64,000 nucleotides of DNA from Pseudoalteromonas sp. H105 (lineage in GTDB: Bacteria; Pseudomonadota; Gammaproteobacteria; Enterobacterales; Alteromonadaceae), in NCBI RefSeq assembly GCF_001469215.1, contig NZ_LOFH01000007.1, forward strand, positions 1 to 64,000. Reading direction: 5' to 3'. Numbering within the stretch: the stretch's first letter is position 1; every line of letters starts with the position of its first letter. This document shows positions 46,958-56,606 of this stretch, one piece after another. The translations under genes and the position numbers were made by a program. The notes beneath the pieces are model-generated. The model had not been told where the DNA came from. It saw only the letters and a program-made list of their open reading frames with translations, and made no database searches.

Positions 46958-48019
46958 ATGAAATTAAAATCTCTTACTATTGCTTTGGCACTAGCTGCAA
47001 CTAGCGCTTCAAGCTTCGCGGCTGAAAAAGAAGGTTTCTTTATCGGCGCATTTGGCGACTATTATGACGCTTCTTGGGAAAATGTACGTGGTAGTGCAGG
47101 TACTAATGTTGATGATTCAACGGGTTGGGGTGCTGAATTAGGTTATCGTTTTAGCGATTATTGGAGCGCGCGTTTAGAGTATGCTGAAATGGATTTTGAT
47201 ATCTCAAGTTCAAACCCAGCAATGACTGCAACTAGCCTAGACGGTGATCGTTTAGGTATTGATGCGCTTTATCACATCAATGGCGGCCCTTTTTACGGTA
47301 TCTTCGGTCTTAAGAACGTTGATGCAATGGAAAGCCTAACATTTGCTAATGTAGGTGCTGGTTACCAACATTACTTCACAGATAATTTTGCATTCAATGC
47401 AGAAACTTCTGTTTTCCAAGGTCTTGACCGTGGTTACACTGATGTTGGCGCTAAGCTAGGTCTAAGCTACTTGTTTGGCAACCAAAGCTCGTCTTCTGCA
47501 CCAGTAAAAGCTGCGCCAGTAGCAGCGGTTGTTCCAGTTGCTGTTGCGCCGACAGATAGCGATAACGACAATATCCCTGATGCAGATGATCAGTGTGCTA
47601 ACACACCGATGACTGATGCGGTAGATGGCACGGGTTGTACTTTATATGAAGATCGTGAAGTAACGAAGAGCTTACTAATTACGTTCCCTAACAACACGTC
47701 AAAAGTTTCTCAAAAGTACTTAGATGATATCGATGCAGCGGTTGCTTTCTTAAATGAGCACCCAGGCACTGAAGTACTTCTTGAAGGTCACACTTCTGCT
47801 GTAGGTAAAGCTGATTACAACAAGTGGTTATCTAAGAAGCGTGCTGATTCAGTTGCCGCTCGTCTAATTCAAGATGGCATCAAAAAAGAACGTATCGTTA
47901 CTGTTGGTTTAGGTGAAGAGCGTCTTAAAAATGAAGCTAACACGGCAGCAGCGCACGCTGAAAACCGTCGTGTTGAAGCACACGTAACAGTAATTGAACG
48001 CGTAAAAGTTAAGCGTTAA
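46958..48019 (+). CDS. OmpA-family outer membrane protein
   Basis: This 353-residue protein has a signal peptide (ending SSFA-AE), an N-terminal eight-strand barrel-like region (about 25-175, aromatic-rich, e.g. GWGAELGYRFSDYWSARLEY) and an Ala/Pro/Val-rich hinge (APVKAAPVAAVVPVAVAP). A short calcium-binding TSP3-like segment DSDNDNIPDADDQC follows. The C-terminal OmpA peptidoglycan-binding domain (about 240-345) contains LLEGHTSAVGKADYNKWLS and RVEAHV. It anchors the outer membrane to the cell wall. Confidence 0.93.
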   Translation: MKLKSLTIALALAATSASSFAAEKEGFFIGAFGDYYDASWENVRGSAGTNVDDSTGWGAELGYRFSDYWSARLEYAEMDFDISSSNPAMTATSLDGDRLGIDALYHINGGPFYGIFGLKNVDAMESLTFANVGAGYQHYFTDNFAFNAETSVFQGLDRGYTDVGAKLGLSYLFGNQSSSSAPVKAAPVAAVVPVAVAPTDSDNDNIPDADDQCANTPMTDAVDGTGCTLYEDREVTKSLLITFPNNTSKVSQKYLDDIDAAVAFLNEHPGTEVLLEGHTSAVGKADYNKWLSKKRADSVAARLIQDGIKKERIVTVGLGEERLKNEANTAAAHAENRRVEAHVTVIERVKVKR

Positions 48020-48033
48020 TTAATTCTGTTTTG

Positions 48034-48062
48034 AAAAACCCAGCGATTGCTGGGTTTTTTTA
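48034..48062 (+). terminator. Terminator of the OmpA-family gene
   Basis: AAAAACCCAGC (48034-48044) pairs with GCTGGGTTTTT (48049-48059), followed by Ts. Confidence 0.92.
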
Positions 48063-48315
48063 TGCTTGTAATTTAAACGGTATTCATTAAACCGGTTTCC
48101 GATAGTCCCCGTTTTTGCACTTTGCAATATTAGACCAATTGGCCACTGTCATAACCTTAAGTTCTTGACCAAACTGCTTAAATTTCTGAACTTGTACTGT
48201 TATACAAAAAAGGATAATCGTGCTTTTTTACAAAAAGGCAGTTTAATTAATTGTGTCAGCATAAACTAGCGATTTGAAGTCTGTGTTCATTTGTTAAGTT
48301 AGTGTTCATTTTTGC

Positions 48316-48343
48316 TTGACGCATGCTTGTAAGGGACTAAAAT
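48316..48343 (+). promoter_or_regulatory. Candidate sigma-70 promoter of the 48455 cluster
   Basis: TTGACG (48316-48321) and TAAAAT (48338-48343) are separated by 16 bases, about 110 bases ahead of the outer membrane protein gene. The rest of 48063-48454 shows nothing identifiable. Confidence 0.45.
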
Positions 48344-48454
48344 TACACACATTCAATATATTTAACAATTGTTATTTATTGTTACCAAGGACGGTACAGT
48401 GAGTTTTACTCTCTTCTGCTTAGGTGACTTAATAGCAGTGAGTAAGGCACTCTC

Positions 48455-49399
48455 ATGAAGTTTCCTCTATTAATACCTGTTCTATTTAGCACATCAGTTT
48501 ATGCAACACCCAACCCCTCTTTCAGCGAAGTTCGCATAGGTTTTGAAACAATAGGCTACAGTGAAACCTTAAATGACGTTGCGGGCTTTGGTCAACTTAG
48601 TCAATCGATAGATGTTACCAACCCAGCAATAAGGCAGCTTTCTTATACTGGGATTGATGACGATTGGGGGTTTTATGTTGAAAGTGCAGCCACAATCTCA
48701 ACCGATATAGCCACTGAAACCTGGTATATGGGGGAGTTTGGTGCTATCCAGCAAAATGCATTTAAGCTTAAAGCCAATGAAATTGGTTTTAAGGGAGCTT
48801 ATAATTTTTCGCAGGCCTTACAATTTACCGTGGGCACTAAGTTTTTCACTTCCAGTTTTACGCGTTCAAACTTTGCTTTTGTCCAGCCTGGTGCAGATTC
48901 ATTTGATAAGGCCTTGATTGCTATTTCAGATGATCCAAATAACCCCGCGCGTTTTACTTTACCTGGCATGGAAGGCGGGCAAACAGGTTCACAGCAAGGT
49001 TATACTTCTCAGTTGCGCCCTGTTATATCGGTATCTGAAGACCAAATGGGTATTCTACTTACGATGGGCGCTCGCTATGACAGTCGGCTAAAAGACAGTT
49101 TTAATAAATACAGCTGGTATTTAGAGGGCGAAATAAGCAGCCCTATGTACTCTGAGATTCAGAACACTCAATTTGAAACGACCACTTTGACGGACAGCTT
49201 TAATGGATGGGGTGTATTAGGGCGTGTAGGAATGCGTTACCAGGTTATGAACCACATTGCGATTATTGCAGGCATAGATGCGCAATATAAATCGCGCGAT
49301 ATTGTTACCGAGAATCTAGAAAATGGCCAACGCCTCAGAGTTCCTGAAGTTGAATACAGCAATGTTTCATTCACACTTGGCGCACAGTGGAGCTACTAA
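48455..49399 (+). CDS. Outer membrane beta-barrel protein, uncharacterised
   Basis: This 314-residue protein has a signal peptide (MKFPLLIPVLFSTSVYA) and alternating amphipathic strands ending in SFTLGAQWSY, with a terminal aromatic residue that is the barrel-assembly signal. The family was not recognised. Its stop overlaps the start of the next lipoprotein gene by one base (TAATG), so the pair is co-translated. With the following lipoproteins it looks like an envelope complex or export unit. Confidence 0.75.
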   Translation: MKFPLLIPVLFSTSVYATPNPSFSEVRIGFETIGYSETLNDVAGFGQLSQSIDVTNPAIRQLSYTGIDDDWGFYVESAATISTDIATETWYMGEFGAIQQNAFKLKANEIGFKGAYNFSQALQFTVGTKFFTSSFTRSNFAFVQPGADSFDKALIAISDDPNNPARFTLPGMEGGQTGSQQGYTSQLRPVISVSEDQMGILLTMGARYDSRLKDSFNKYSWYLEGEISSPMYSEIQNTQFETTTLTDSFNGWGVLGRVGMRYQVMNHIAIIAGIDAQYKSRDIVTENLENGQRLRVPEVEYSNVSFTLGAQWSY

Positions 49400-50385
49400 T
49401 GAAAAAACTATTACTCGTATCTATTTTGATGGGAATGACTTTGAGTGGATGCAAAACGATTGAGTCAGTTCAAAAAGATCTTGCAGGGTTAACGGGAGAA
49501 AAAGCAACACCTGAACAACAACAAGCTGCTTATCAAAAAGCTGAGCAAGCGTTTGGAGAAGCATTAACTGCTTATAACCTTATAAAGTCTGAATCGCTCG
49601 CAGAGTATGATGTTGAAAAAGTGAAGGAAGCTCAAAAAATCTGGCACGTTCTTGAGGCCGACTTCGAAGAGTTAAGGCTTTCGCCTGAACGTGCGCTTGA
49701 TAGTGCGTCGCTATTTTCATCTGACACGGTTGCGGATGAAGTCATGGAGCAATGTCAGCAGATCATTAGTCTAGTGGCTGCGGCTAGCCTTTCAAAAGAA
49801 CGTATTACAGCTGTATTAAAACCGGTGAGAGATGAGTTTGCCGTGCTCACCCAGCTTGACGCAAAAATTCACTTTGAAAAACGTTATACCGTATTAGATC
49901 AAAGGCATGAGGAATTAAAAGAGTTACTGATTGAAGGTAAAGAGGCTCAGGTCACCCAGTACGTCCCTCAACTATTAGAGCAACTTACAGCACTTGAAAA
50001 AGACGCAGTTGTGCAGTTTTATTTTTCAGTACATATTCGCAAAATCTACCAGTTAGCTGATTCAGATAAGCCCAGAGTGCTCCCCGTTGTGTATAACGAT
50101 GTTAAATCACAGTTAGTACAAGGGCAGAACTACGCCCTAAGTAATTATCGAGATTATGACAATATTAAGCTTGAAGCGGATTTAGTGGCCCATCAGATTA
50201 AGCGAATAAACAGCCTTTTTAGCGAATATGGGAACACGAAGACAGCATTAGATAATAAAGATATTGAAAGCAAGCTACTTAAGTTTGAGTATGAGTTGGC
50301 TGAGCTAACGGAAGCTGTCGGTTTGGGGGATTTAAGGCACCTCTCATTTACTGAACAATTACAGCAAATTAAAGCTGCCTTGTAA
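49399..50385 (+). CDS. Hypothetical alpha-helical lipoprotein
   Basis: This 328-residue protein starts MKKLLLVSILMGMTLSGC (lipobox LSGC, Cys-18). The mature region is almost entirely charged helix (e.g. EQQQAAYQKAEQAFGEAL, LPQLLEQLTALEKDA), consistent with a periplasmic coiled-coil or helical-bundle protein. No family was recognised. It is translationally coupled to the barrel protein before it and precedes the giant lipoprotein gene by 91 bases. Confidence 0.75.
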   Translation: MKKLLLVSILMGMTLSGCKTIESVQKDLAGLTGEKATPEQQQAAYQKAEQAFGEALTAYNLIKSESLAEYDVEKVKEAQKIWHVLEADFEELRLSPERALDSASLFSSDTVADEVMEQCQQIISLVAAASLSKERITAVLKPVRDEFAVLTQLDAKIHFEKRYTVLDQRHEELKELLIEGKEAQVTQYVPQLLEQLTALEKDAVVQFYFSVHIRKIYQLADSDKPRVLPVVYNDVKSQLVQGQNYALSNYRDYDNIKLEADLVAHQIKRINSLFSEYGNTKTALDNKDIESKLLKFEYELAELTEAVGLGDLRHLSFTEQLQQIKAAL

Positions 50386-50476
50386 TATACATTTTAATTA
50401 AAGTCGTTATTAGAGACGACTTTTATAAGTTAAGGGAAGTCACTTACCGGCTTCCCTTTATTCATGAGGGATAAAA

Positions 50477-53400
50477 ATGGATTTATTTAATACAAAGCTT
50501 CGTGTGGGTATATTCACCGGGGCATTACTTTTAGCTGGCTGTGGCGGCGGTGGTGGGGATGACGGTGGTTCTTCAACGACACCGACGGTTACCAATAAAA
50601 GCCCAGCAGTTAGCTTAGCTACTGTAGAAGATGCTCTCGAGCAAGAAGCGTTAACGTTAAATGCGACGGCATCTGATAGTGATGGTAGCATCGCATCTTA
50701 CAGCTGGAGCCACGATGCCAGCTTTGAGTTTACTAGCAGTGGCCTTAGCAGTGCAGAGGCGACCTTTACTTCTCCCGACATCACCGAAGATACAACGGTT
50801 AACTTCACCGTTACAGTGACAGATGATGATGGAGCAACCGCTTCCTCAACACAAGAAGTTCTAATTAAACGTAAAGTATCTAACGTTACGATTACTGGTA
50901 TCGTGACAGATGAACCCATTGCCAATGCAGAGCTGGAAATTGTGGTGGGTGGCGAATCATTCAACGTTCAAGCAAATGAAAGTGGGCAATATACTGCCGC
51001 GCTAACGCTTGATGAATCATTAGCTAAAAAGTTAGTAAGAGTCAAAGCAAAAGGCTTGGATACGCTTAACCCAGGTGTCGAGTTTGTATCGCAGTTGAGC
51101 TCTGTTGAAAAATTAGTAGCGCAAGCGGGTGACGATAAAACACTCGATAGCACAGATAACTTTGGGGTAAATATTACCAATGTTACCACTGCTGAATTTG
51201 CACTTTTAACACGTAGCGGTACAGAGCCTGCAAGTGAAGTCGAGCTTGATAGCGCGCTATTAAATGTTGATGCTGATGAGAAAATTCAGTTAGCGACACT
51301 GATCAAAATTGTTGTCGATAATCCAGAATATTCGTTGCCTGAAGGCGTTAATAGCACGCTAGAACTTGTTGCGAACGAGCAGGTTGCGAAGCAATTTGAA
51401 GAAGACGTAAATGAAAAAGATCCTGAAATCATCGAAAAAACAAAAAAAGAAATTAAAGAAGATGATGACCTAGTAACCGGTGCAGCAGGTACACTCGAGG
51501 GTAATTATATTATTAATTCACCTCGTTATCATACAAATACGGCGTTTCACCTTAGCTTAATGACTGATGGTAGCGGTGAGTTTAACTCCAATACCAGTAG
51601 CGCTATTACTTGGTCAGAAACGGCGGGTGTGTATGCACTGGCTTTTGATAAACAAGTAACAATTTATCAAAACTCAACGGAAGAAAGTTCAGAGTCTGTA
51701 GTGTTAACTGGGTTTAGTTTTACGGTACTGGCTGAAAATGATGTATTTAGAACCATCGAAGTTACACGCTCAACAGAGCGAACGGTGATTGATAAAACGA
51801 CAGATATTGCAACAGTAACGACTGAAGATAATGAAACATATACAACGAATTTAATTTATAAGAATAAAACCATTTCATTATCAGCTGAACAGCTTATAGG
51901 TGAATGGGCATTTCATGCGTATGAGAATGATTACGATACTAGTGACGATCCTGACCTACCTGAAACCCTGCAATTCTATGCTGATGGTACAGGCGATGTT
52001 GAAGGTAACAGCAGTGAAACGTTTAGCTGGCAGTTAAATAGTAATAGTTTAACCCTTAGCTATGATGAAGACGGTGAAACAGGGCAGCTTGAGCTTTGGT
52101 TTACAAAAGCATTAAGCGGTGGTTACCAGTTAGTTGGTCTTGATACAAGCTTTGATGAACCAAGTGATACCTTAACAGGATTATTAATTAAAAAAGAAGT
52201 CGTAACCACGACCAATGAAGATTTAGTCGGTCGTTGGCATGGTTTTATCGGCACGACTCAATCGTATGATTTAAATATTCATAGCGATGGCACTATCATG
52301 ATTGGCTTAGGTATTACAAACTGGCAAGGTCACTTAGAGGATGGTCAGTTAATACGCAAGCGTTTCATTTATAACAATGAAGTTGTGACATCATGTGAAG
52401 GCTTTGATAACAGCTGCTACCTTGAAAGTGAAATGGTACATGAGTTTATTAGTATCGTTGATAACCTTTTTTATATAAATCGAACTCTCAATTACTACTC
52501 ACCAAACGGTGAGATTAGCTCTAAAGACGGCGCAATACTCGTTTATGAATATAGCAAGGACTTAACCTACAACGCATTTACCGAAGAGCTATTAGAAAAC
52601 TATACAGAGTTTTATTCAGCAGATGGACAGGTCGATAGGATTTACACTGAGTATGATGAAAACGGTAATATGACATACGCTGTCGAATTAGAGGGCCAGA
52701 CTTACACTGGCGCAACCTTTAATGACGGTGTATTAAGTTATGACCGAAATGGTGAAAAGTGGCATTTCGAACTTGTTTCATCAAATACTGATAACATTGT
52801 TGTTTGCCATTATAAAGACGGCGGCACGTGTAACGCTGCATCACAAATTACTTACTTACCAAAGCGTCCTAAAGTTACCCTTACTGCTAACTCAAACGGC
52901 AATGGCGAAATGTCACCCGCATCACAAATGTCGTTTTTCTATCAACGTGTAGGCTTTGAAATAATCCCAGCGCAAGGGTATGAGGTAGACAGTATCCAAG
53001 GATGTGATGGCTATGTTGAGGGTAATCACTATATTACATTTGCCAGCAACATGGACTGTGAGATCAACGCAACCTTTAAACCACAGTCTCTTAGTGCAAA
53101 TGACTATATGCTGAATAACAGTGATTTGTATTTTGCTCAAGCATATGGTTTGACGCTAAATGAGGATGGGAATGGTCAATTTACCTACAATGGCGCGAGT
53201 GCTATTAACTGGTATAAGACTGCAGAAGGAGTTGAGGTAGCCCCGATAGATCCAATTATTGTTAGGGAGTTTGTTGGTTTTAAAGATGTTGATGGTCAGC
53301 AAGTTGAAACACAAAACCGTGACGAAATAAGTCAGATTATGCTAGTCGGAATGCCGGAAAAGGGCGAAGGCTGGCAATGGATGGCGGTGACTTACGAGCA

Positions 53401-54463
53401 TTTCGAAGATGATATCTGGGTCAGAAGTTCAACAGAAAGCGCGAATGTCTATGCTTATTTGAGCGCTGACTTTTTAACTATTACTGAATCTGACATCATT
53501 GGTGATTGGTCAGTTAAAACTCAATATGATGATAGTACGCTTAATGTTACCTTTAATGGTGATATGACGGGTACAACCGTTAACTTAGCCACTGATGAAT
53601 TAGAGGCATTTACGTGGCAGTTTTCAGCGGGTAACTTGGTGTTGAATAACACACAAGACGGCAATGTTGATAATCTTTATATAACAAAAGATATTAATGT
53701 GGGCTATCAGGCTACGGTAAAAGGTTCTGATAAAGACGGCGCCTATACTGATTCAATTATGATGGTTCGCCGTAATGAAGTGGCTGTTAATGCGGGTAAC
53801 TTCCTTGGCCGACATGAGTTTCGAGACGGACATAATATTGATAGCCATTGGGCTGACTTCCAGCTTTATGAAGATGGGACACTTTTTTTCTTGTTTAGTA
53901 AAAGCTCTATTACTGGGGACTTTGTAAATAATCGTTTTGTTCGTACTTTATATTTTGATGACGACTATAATAGAGTAGAAGCATGCGATACAGCTCAACC
54001 AGATTGCATACTCTATTATGAGATAGATTATAAATTAATAGCTACAGATGGTAATCGTTATTATATAGAGAGAATTCTAAGTCAACATAATTTTGATACT
54101 GACTCATTAGAGAAAAGTAATGCACATCTTTATGTTCATGATTTCTCACCTTCTACGAAGGTTGAGCAATTTGAAGAGTATAATTTACAAAACGCGACGG
54201 TGACACTCTACAAGTCCGATGGAAGTACTTGGGTACTTGCTAACGGCTCTGAAGATATTGCAGGCCATACCATTCAATTCGATCAGCAACCTGCAATAGA
54301 AATGATGTTAGTTGATGGTAAGCTGTCGTTTGTTGAAAATGGACAAGATACTTTGGTTGAATTAGTTGATAACGACCGTGAACGGATTACCGTTTGTAAA
54401 TATTTACAGGGTAACGCTTGCCAAGAGCAGAACAAAGTTGAGCTCAGTAGTGTTATGCCATAA
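50477..54463 (+). CDS. Giant surface lipoprotein with PKD-like domain and two long tandem repeats
   Basis: This 1328-residue lipoprotein (LLLAGC, Cys-22) has a Gly/Asp linker after the anchor. A PKD/cadherin-like domain (about 42-130; DSDGSIASYSWSHD, VTVTDDDGA) and an Ig/CNA-B-like domain (about 135-190; ITGIVTDEPIANAELEI) follow. Two related blocks of about 450 residues start near 343 (NYIINSPRYHTNTAFHLSL) and 876 (DYMLNNSDLYFAQAYGLTL). Between them, about 797-870, is a divergent InlB B-repeat-type domain with the motif GYEVDSIQGCDGYVEG. Each block ends in a paired-Cys motif (CHYKDGGTC; CKYLQGNAC). No catalytic motif was seen; adhesion or ligand binding is likely. Confidence 0.85.
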   Translation: MDLFNTKLRVGIFTGALLLAGCGGGGGDDGGSSTTPTVTNKSPAVSLATVEDALEQEALTLNATASDSDGSIASYSWSHDASFEFTSSGLSSAEATFTSPDITEDTTVNFTVTVTDDDGATASSTQEVLIKRKVSNVTITGIVTDEPIANAELEIVVGGESFNVQANESGQYTAALTLDESLAKKLVRVKAKGLDTLNPGVEFVSQLSSVEKLVAQAGDDKTLDSTDNFGVNITNVTTAEFALLTRSGTEPASEVELDSALLNVDADEKIQLATLIKIVVDNPEYSLPEGVNSTLELVANEQVAKQFEEDVNEKDPEIIEKTKKEIKEDDDLVTGAAGTLEGNYIINSPRYHTNTAFHLSLMTDGSGEFNSNTSSAITWSETAGVYALAFDKQVTIYQNSTEESSESVVLTGFSFTVLAENDVFRTIEVTRSTERTVIDKTTDIATVTTEDNETYTTNLIYKNKTISLSAEQLIGEWAFHAYENDYDTSDDPDLPETLQFYADGTGDVEGNSSETFSWQLNSNSLTLSYDEDGETGQLELWFTKALSGGYQLVGLDTSFDEPSDTLTGLLIKKEVVTTTNEDLVGRWHGFIGTTQSYDLNIHSDGTIMIGLGITNWQGHLEDGQLIRKRFIYNNEVVTSCEGFDNSCYLESEMVHEFISIVDNLFYINRTLNYYSPNGEISSKDGAILVYEYSKDLTYNAFTEELLENYTEFYSADGQVDRIYTEYDENGNMTYAVELEGQTYTGATFNDGVLSYDRNGEKWHFELVSSNTDNIVVCHYKDGGTCNAASQITYLPKRPKVTLTANSNGNGEMSPASQMSFFYQRVGFEIIPAQGYEVDSIQGCDGYVEGNHYITFASNMDCEINATFKPQSLSANDYMLNNSDLYFAQAYGLTLNEDGNGQFTYNGASAINWYKTAEGVEVAPIDPIIVREFVGFKDVDGQQVETQNRDEISQIMLVGMPEKGEGWQWMAVTYEHFEDDIWVRSSTESANVYAYLSADFLTITESDIIGDWSVKTQYDDSTLNVTFNGDMTGTTVNLATDELEAFTWQFSAGNLVLNNTQDGNVDNLYITKDINVGYQATVKGSDKDGAYTDSIMMVRRNEVAVNAGNFLGRHEFRDGHNIDSHWADFQLYEDGTLFFLFSKSSITGDFVNNRFVRTLYFDDDYNRVEACDTAQPDCILYYEIDYKLIATDGNRYYIERILSQHNFDTDSLEKSNAHLYVHDFSPSTKVEQFEEYNLQNATVTLYKSDGSTWVLANGSEDIAGHTIQFDQQPAIEMMLVDGKLSFVENGQDTLVELVDNDRERITVCKYLQGNACQEQNKVELSSVMP

Positions 54464-54484
54464 CTGCTAAGTTAAGCTTATAAA

Positions 54485-54516
54485 TATAGCCGCATTATGC
54501 GGCTATATGCATTTTT
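54485..54516 (+). terminator. Terminator after the giant lipoprotein gene
   Basis: TATAGCCGCA (54485-54494) pairs with TGCGGCTATA (54498-54507), followed by TGCATTTTT. Confidence 0.75.
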
Positions 54517-54668
54517 AAATTAAAAATTCACTAAAATCCATTTTTAGATCTTAATTTTAGACTTTGTTACTCCTTTAACTTAATAAAGACGCAAAAATTC
54601 CTTTCTGATTGCATTAAAATCCCCTTCATTATTTATGAGTTAGTCTCTTATTTTTTAGGTGATATTTT

Positions 54669-55301
54669 ATGACAGCATTAAACAACCAGAACCTATTACA
54701 ACTTCGTTTTGTAAACCAAGCTCATATCGAGGCGGTAAAGCCATCATTTGCAAATCTTCCAGCTAACCCTTATGCCGATGGCGCGTTTCGTAAACGTCGT
54801 TATTCAGTGATTAAAGTACAAGATGGTGAGCTAAAACTACAAGCCACTAAAGCGTTTGTACAAGATGATTCAATCAATACCTTTCAAGGAAATGTTGAGC
54901 GTACCTACGAAAACTTAGAGCCAAGTTTGCTACAAACAGACGGTATGAAAAGTATCGTTAATGAGTTCCGTGCGATTACCGGGATAGACGACGAGCGTGA
55001 TATTGAAATTCACCAGTTTAGAATGTTAGCAATCGAGAGTGATACGCCTCCTGCGCCGGAAGGTATCCACCAAGATGGCTTCGATCACGTTTGCATTTGT
55101 GGTGTGTCACATGAAAACTTAGAAGGTGGTGAGCTTTTGGTTTATGAAAACAAACAAGCTGAGCCGTGTTTTAAAATGGAAATTAAAGACGGCATGTTTG
55201 CACTAATTAATGACCGTGAAGTATGGCACAACGCCACACCAATGAATAAAATTGACGCAAGTAAAGACGGTTATCTAGACTGCTTCGTATTAACAGCTTA
55301 A
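54669..55301 (+). CDS. 2OG-Fe dioxygenase family protein (amino acid hydroxylase-like)
   Basis: This 210-residue protein resembles the 2OG-Fe_Oxy_2 family that includes L-isoleucine and other free L-amino-acid hydroxylases. The facial triad is visible: His and Asp in EGIHQDGFDHV and the distal His in DREVWHNATPM. It would use 2-oxoglutarate, Fe(II) and O2 to hydroxylate a free amino acid; the substrate is unknown. It is followed after nine bases by a class V aminotransferase-fold gene, almost surely one operon. Confidence 0.85.
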   Translation: MTALNNQNLLQLRFVNQAHIEAVKPSFANLPANPYADGAFRKRRYSVIKVQDGELKLQATKAFVQDDSINTFQGNVERTYENLEPSLLQTDGMKSIVNEFRAITGIDDERDIEIHQFRMLAIESDTPPAPEGIHQDGFDHVCICGVSHENLEGGELLVYENKQAEPCFKMEIKDGMFALINDREVWHNATPMNKIDASKDGYLDCFVLTA

Positions 55302-55310
55302 GGATTGACA

Positions 55311-56546
55311 ATGAACTTAACTAAACTTCGTCGTCAATTTCCGGCATTAATGCAACAGGTTGCTGGTAAGTCGCCAATATTTTTAGATGGCCCGGGTGGC
55401 TCGCAAGTGCCGCAATCAGTGCTTAGTGCAATGTCGGCTTACTTAGGGTATTACAACTCTAACTTGGGAGGGGCGTTTTTCTCAAGTGAGAAAACGGTTG
55501 AGCTAATGGCCAATGCGCGCCAAGCTGCAGCTGATTTATTAAATGCCCCATCGCGCGATCAAATTGTCTTTGGCGCGAATATGACCAGCTTAACATTTAG
55601 CTTTAGCCGCGCAATTTCACGTGACTGGCAAACGGGTGATGAGATCATCGTGACCAATGCTGATCACTTCTCAAATGTATCGTCTTGGCAGCAAGCTGCA
55701 GAAGATAAAGGCGTGAAGGTTAATGCTGCACGTATCAATGAAGCGGATTGTAGTTTAGATTTAGCGCACTTTGCTAGCTTGCTGAATACTAACACCAAGC
55801 TTGTTGCAGTAACGTATGCATCAAACACCACTGGGTCTATTAACGATATTCAACGCATTGTTGCGATGGCTCATGAAGTGGGTGCAATGGTGTATGTTGA
55901 TGCTGTGCATTACGCACCCCATGAACTGGTGGATGTACAAGCGCTAGATTGTGACTTTTTAGCGTGTTCTGCTTATAAGTTTTTTGGTCCGCACTTAGGG
56001 ATGGTTTATGGTAAACGTGAACACCTTGAAGGGTTTACACCTTATAAAGTTGAGCCAGCGAAAGATGTGATCCCAGGGCGTTGGGAAACTGGTACGCAAA
56101 GCTTTGAAGCACTCGCAGGCTTAATTGCAGCGGTTGATTATATTGCTGACATTAGTGAACTTGATAATAGTCATTCACGCCGTGAAAAACTAACCGTGGC
56201 GTTTGCTAAAACTAAACAGCATGAAATGGCGTTAAGTGAGCACTTCCTAACGCGTTTGGTCAATTATCCTAAAATCAAGCTATTTGGTATTGATGATTTA
56301 GAGCGTTTATCAGAGCGCACCCCAACCTTTGCTTTAACCTTTGCAGGGCTTGAACCGCGCCAAGTATCTGAGTTTTTAGGTAAGCAACATATCTGTGTGT
56401 GGGATGGTAACTTCTACGCTCAGGGTTTGTGTGAGCAGTTAGGTGTGTTGGATAAAGGGGGCGTAGTTCGCATCGGCTGCATGCATTACAACACCATTGA
56501 AGAGCTTGATCAGCTGTTTGATTTGTTTGATGAACTTTTAGGGTAA
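55311..56546 (+). CDS. Cysteine desulfurase-like class V PLP enzyme
   Basis: This 411-residue fold-type I PLP protein of the NifS/CsdA-like class V group has the PLP lysine in CSAYKFFGPHLG, the HFSNVSSW region, and VYVDAVHYAPH with the PLP Asp. The pattern matches the 'cysteine desulfurase family protein, VC1184 subfamily' rather than IscS or SufS. AAGGA precedes the ATG at 55311. Its pairing with a dioxygenase suggests an amino-acid-modifying pathway rather than Fe-S assembly; this is inference. Confidence 0.82.
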   Translation: MNLTKLRRQFPALMQQVAGKSPIFLDGPGGSQVPQSVLSAMSAYLGYYNSNLGGAFFSSEKTVELMANARQAAADLLNAPSRDQIVFGANMTSLTFSFSRAISRDWQTGDEIIVTNADHFSNVSSWQQAAEDKGVKVNAARINEADCSLDLAHFASLLNTNTKLVAVTYASNTTGSINDIQRIVAMAHEVGAMVYVDAVHYAPHELVDVQALDCDFLACSAYKFFGPHLGMVYGKREHLEGFTPYKVEPAKDVIPGRWETGTQSFEALAGLIAAVDYIADISELDNSHSRREKLTVAFAKTKQHEMALSEHFLTRLVNYPKIKLFGIDDLERLSERTPTFALTFAGLEPRQVSEFLGKQHICVWDGNFYAQGLCEQLGVLDKGGVVRIGCMHYNTIEELDQLFDLFDELLG

Positions 56547-56606
56547 AGTTTAAGAAGCAAGGTTAGCACTTTAGGTGCTTAAACCTTGCAACTAAGCACC
56601 GGCAAC

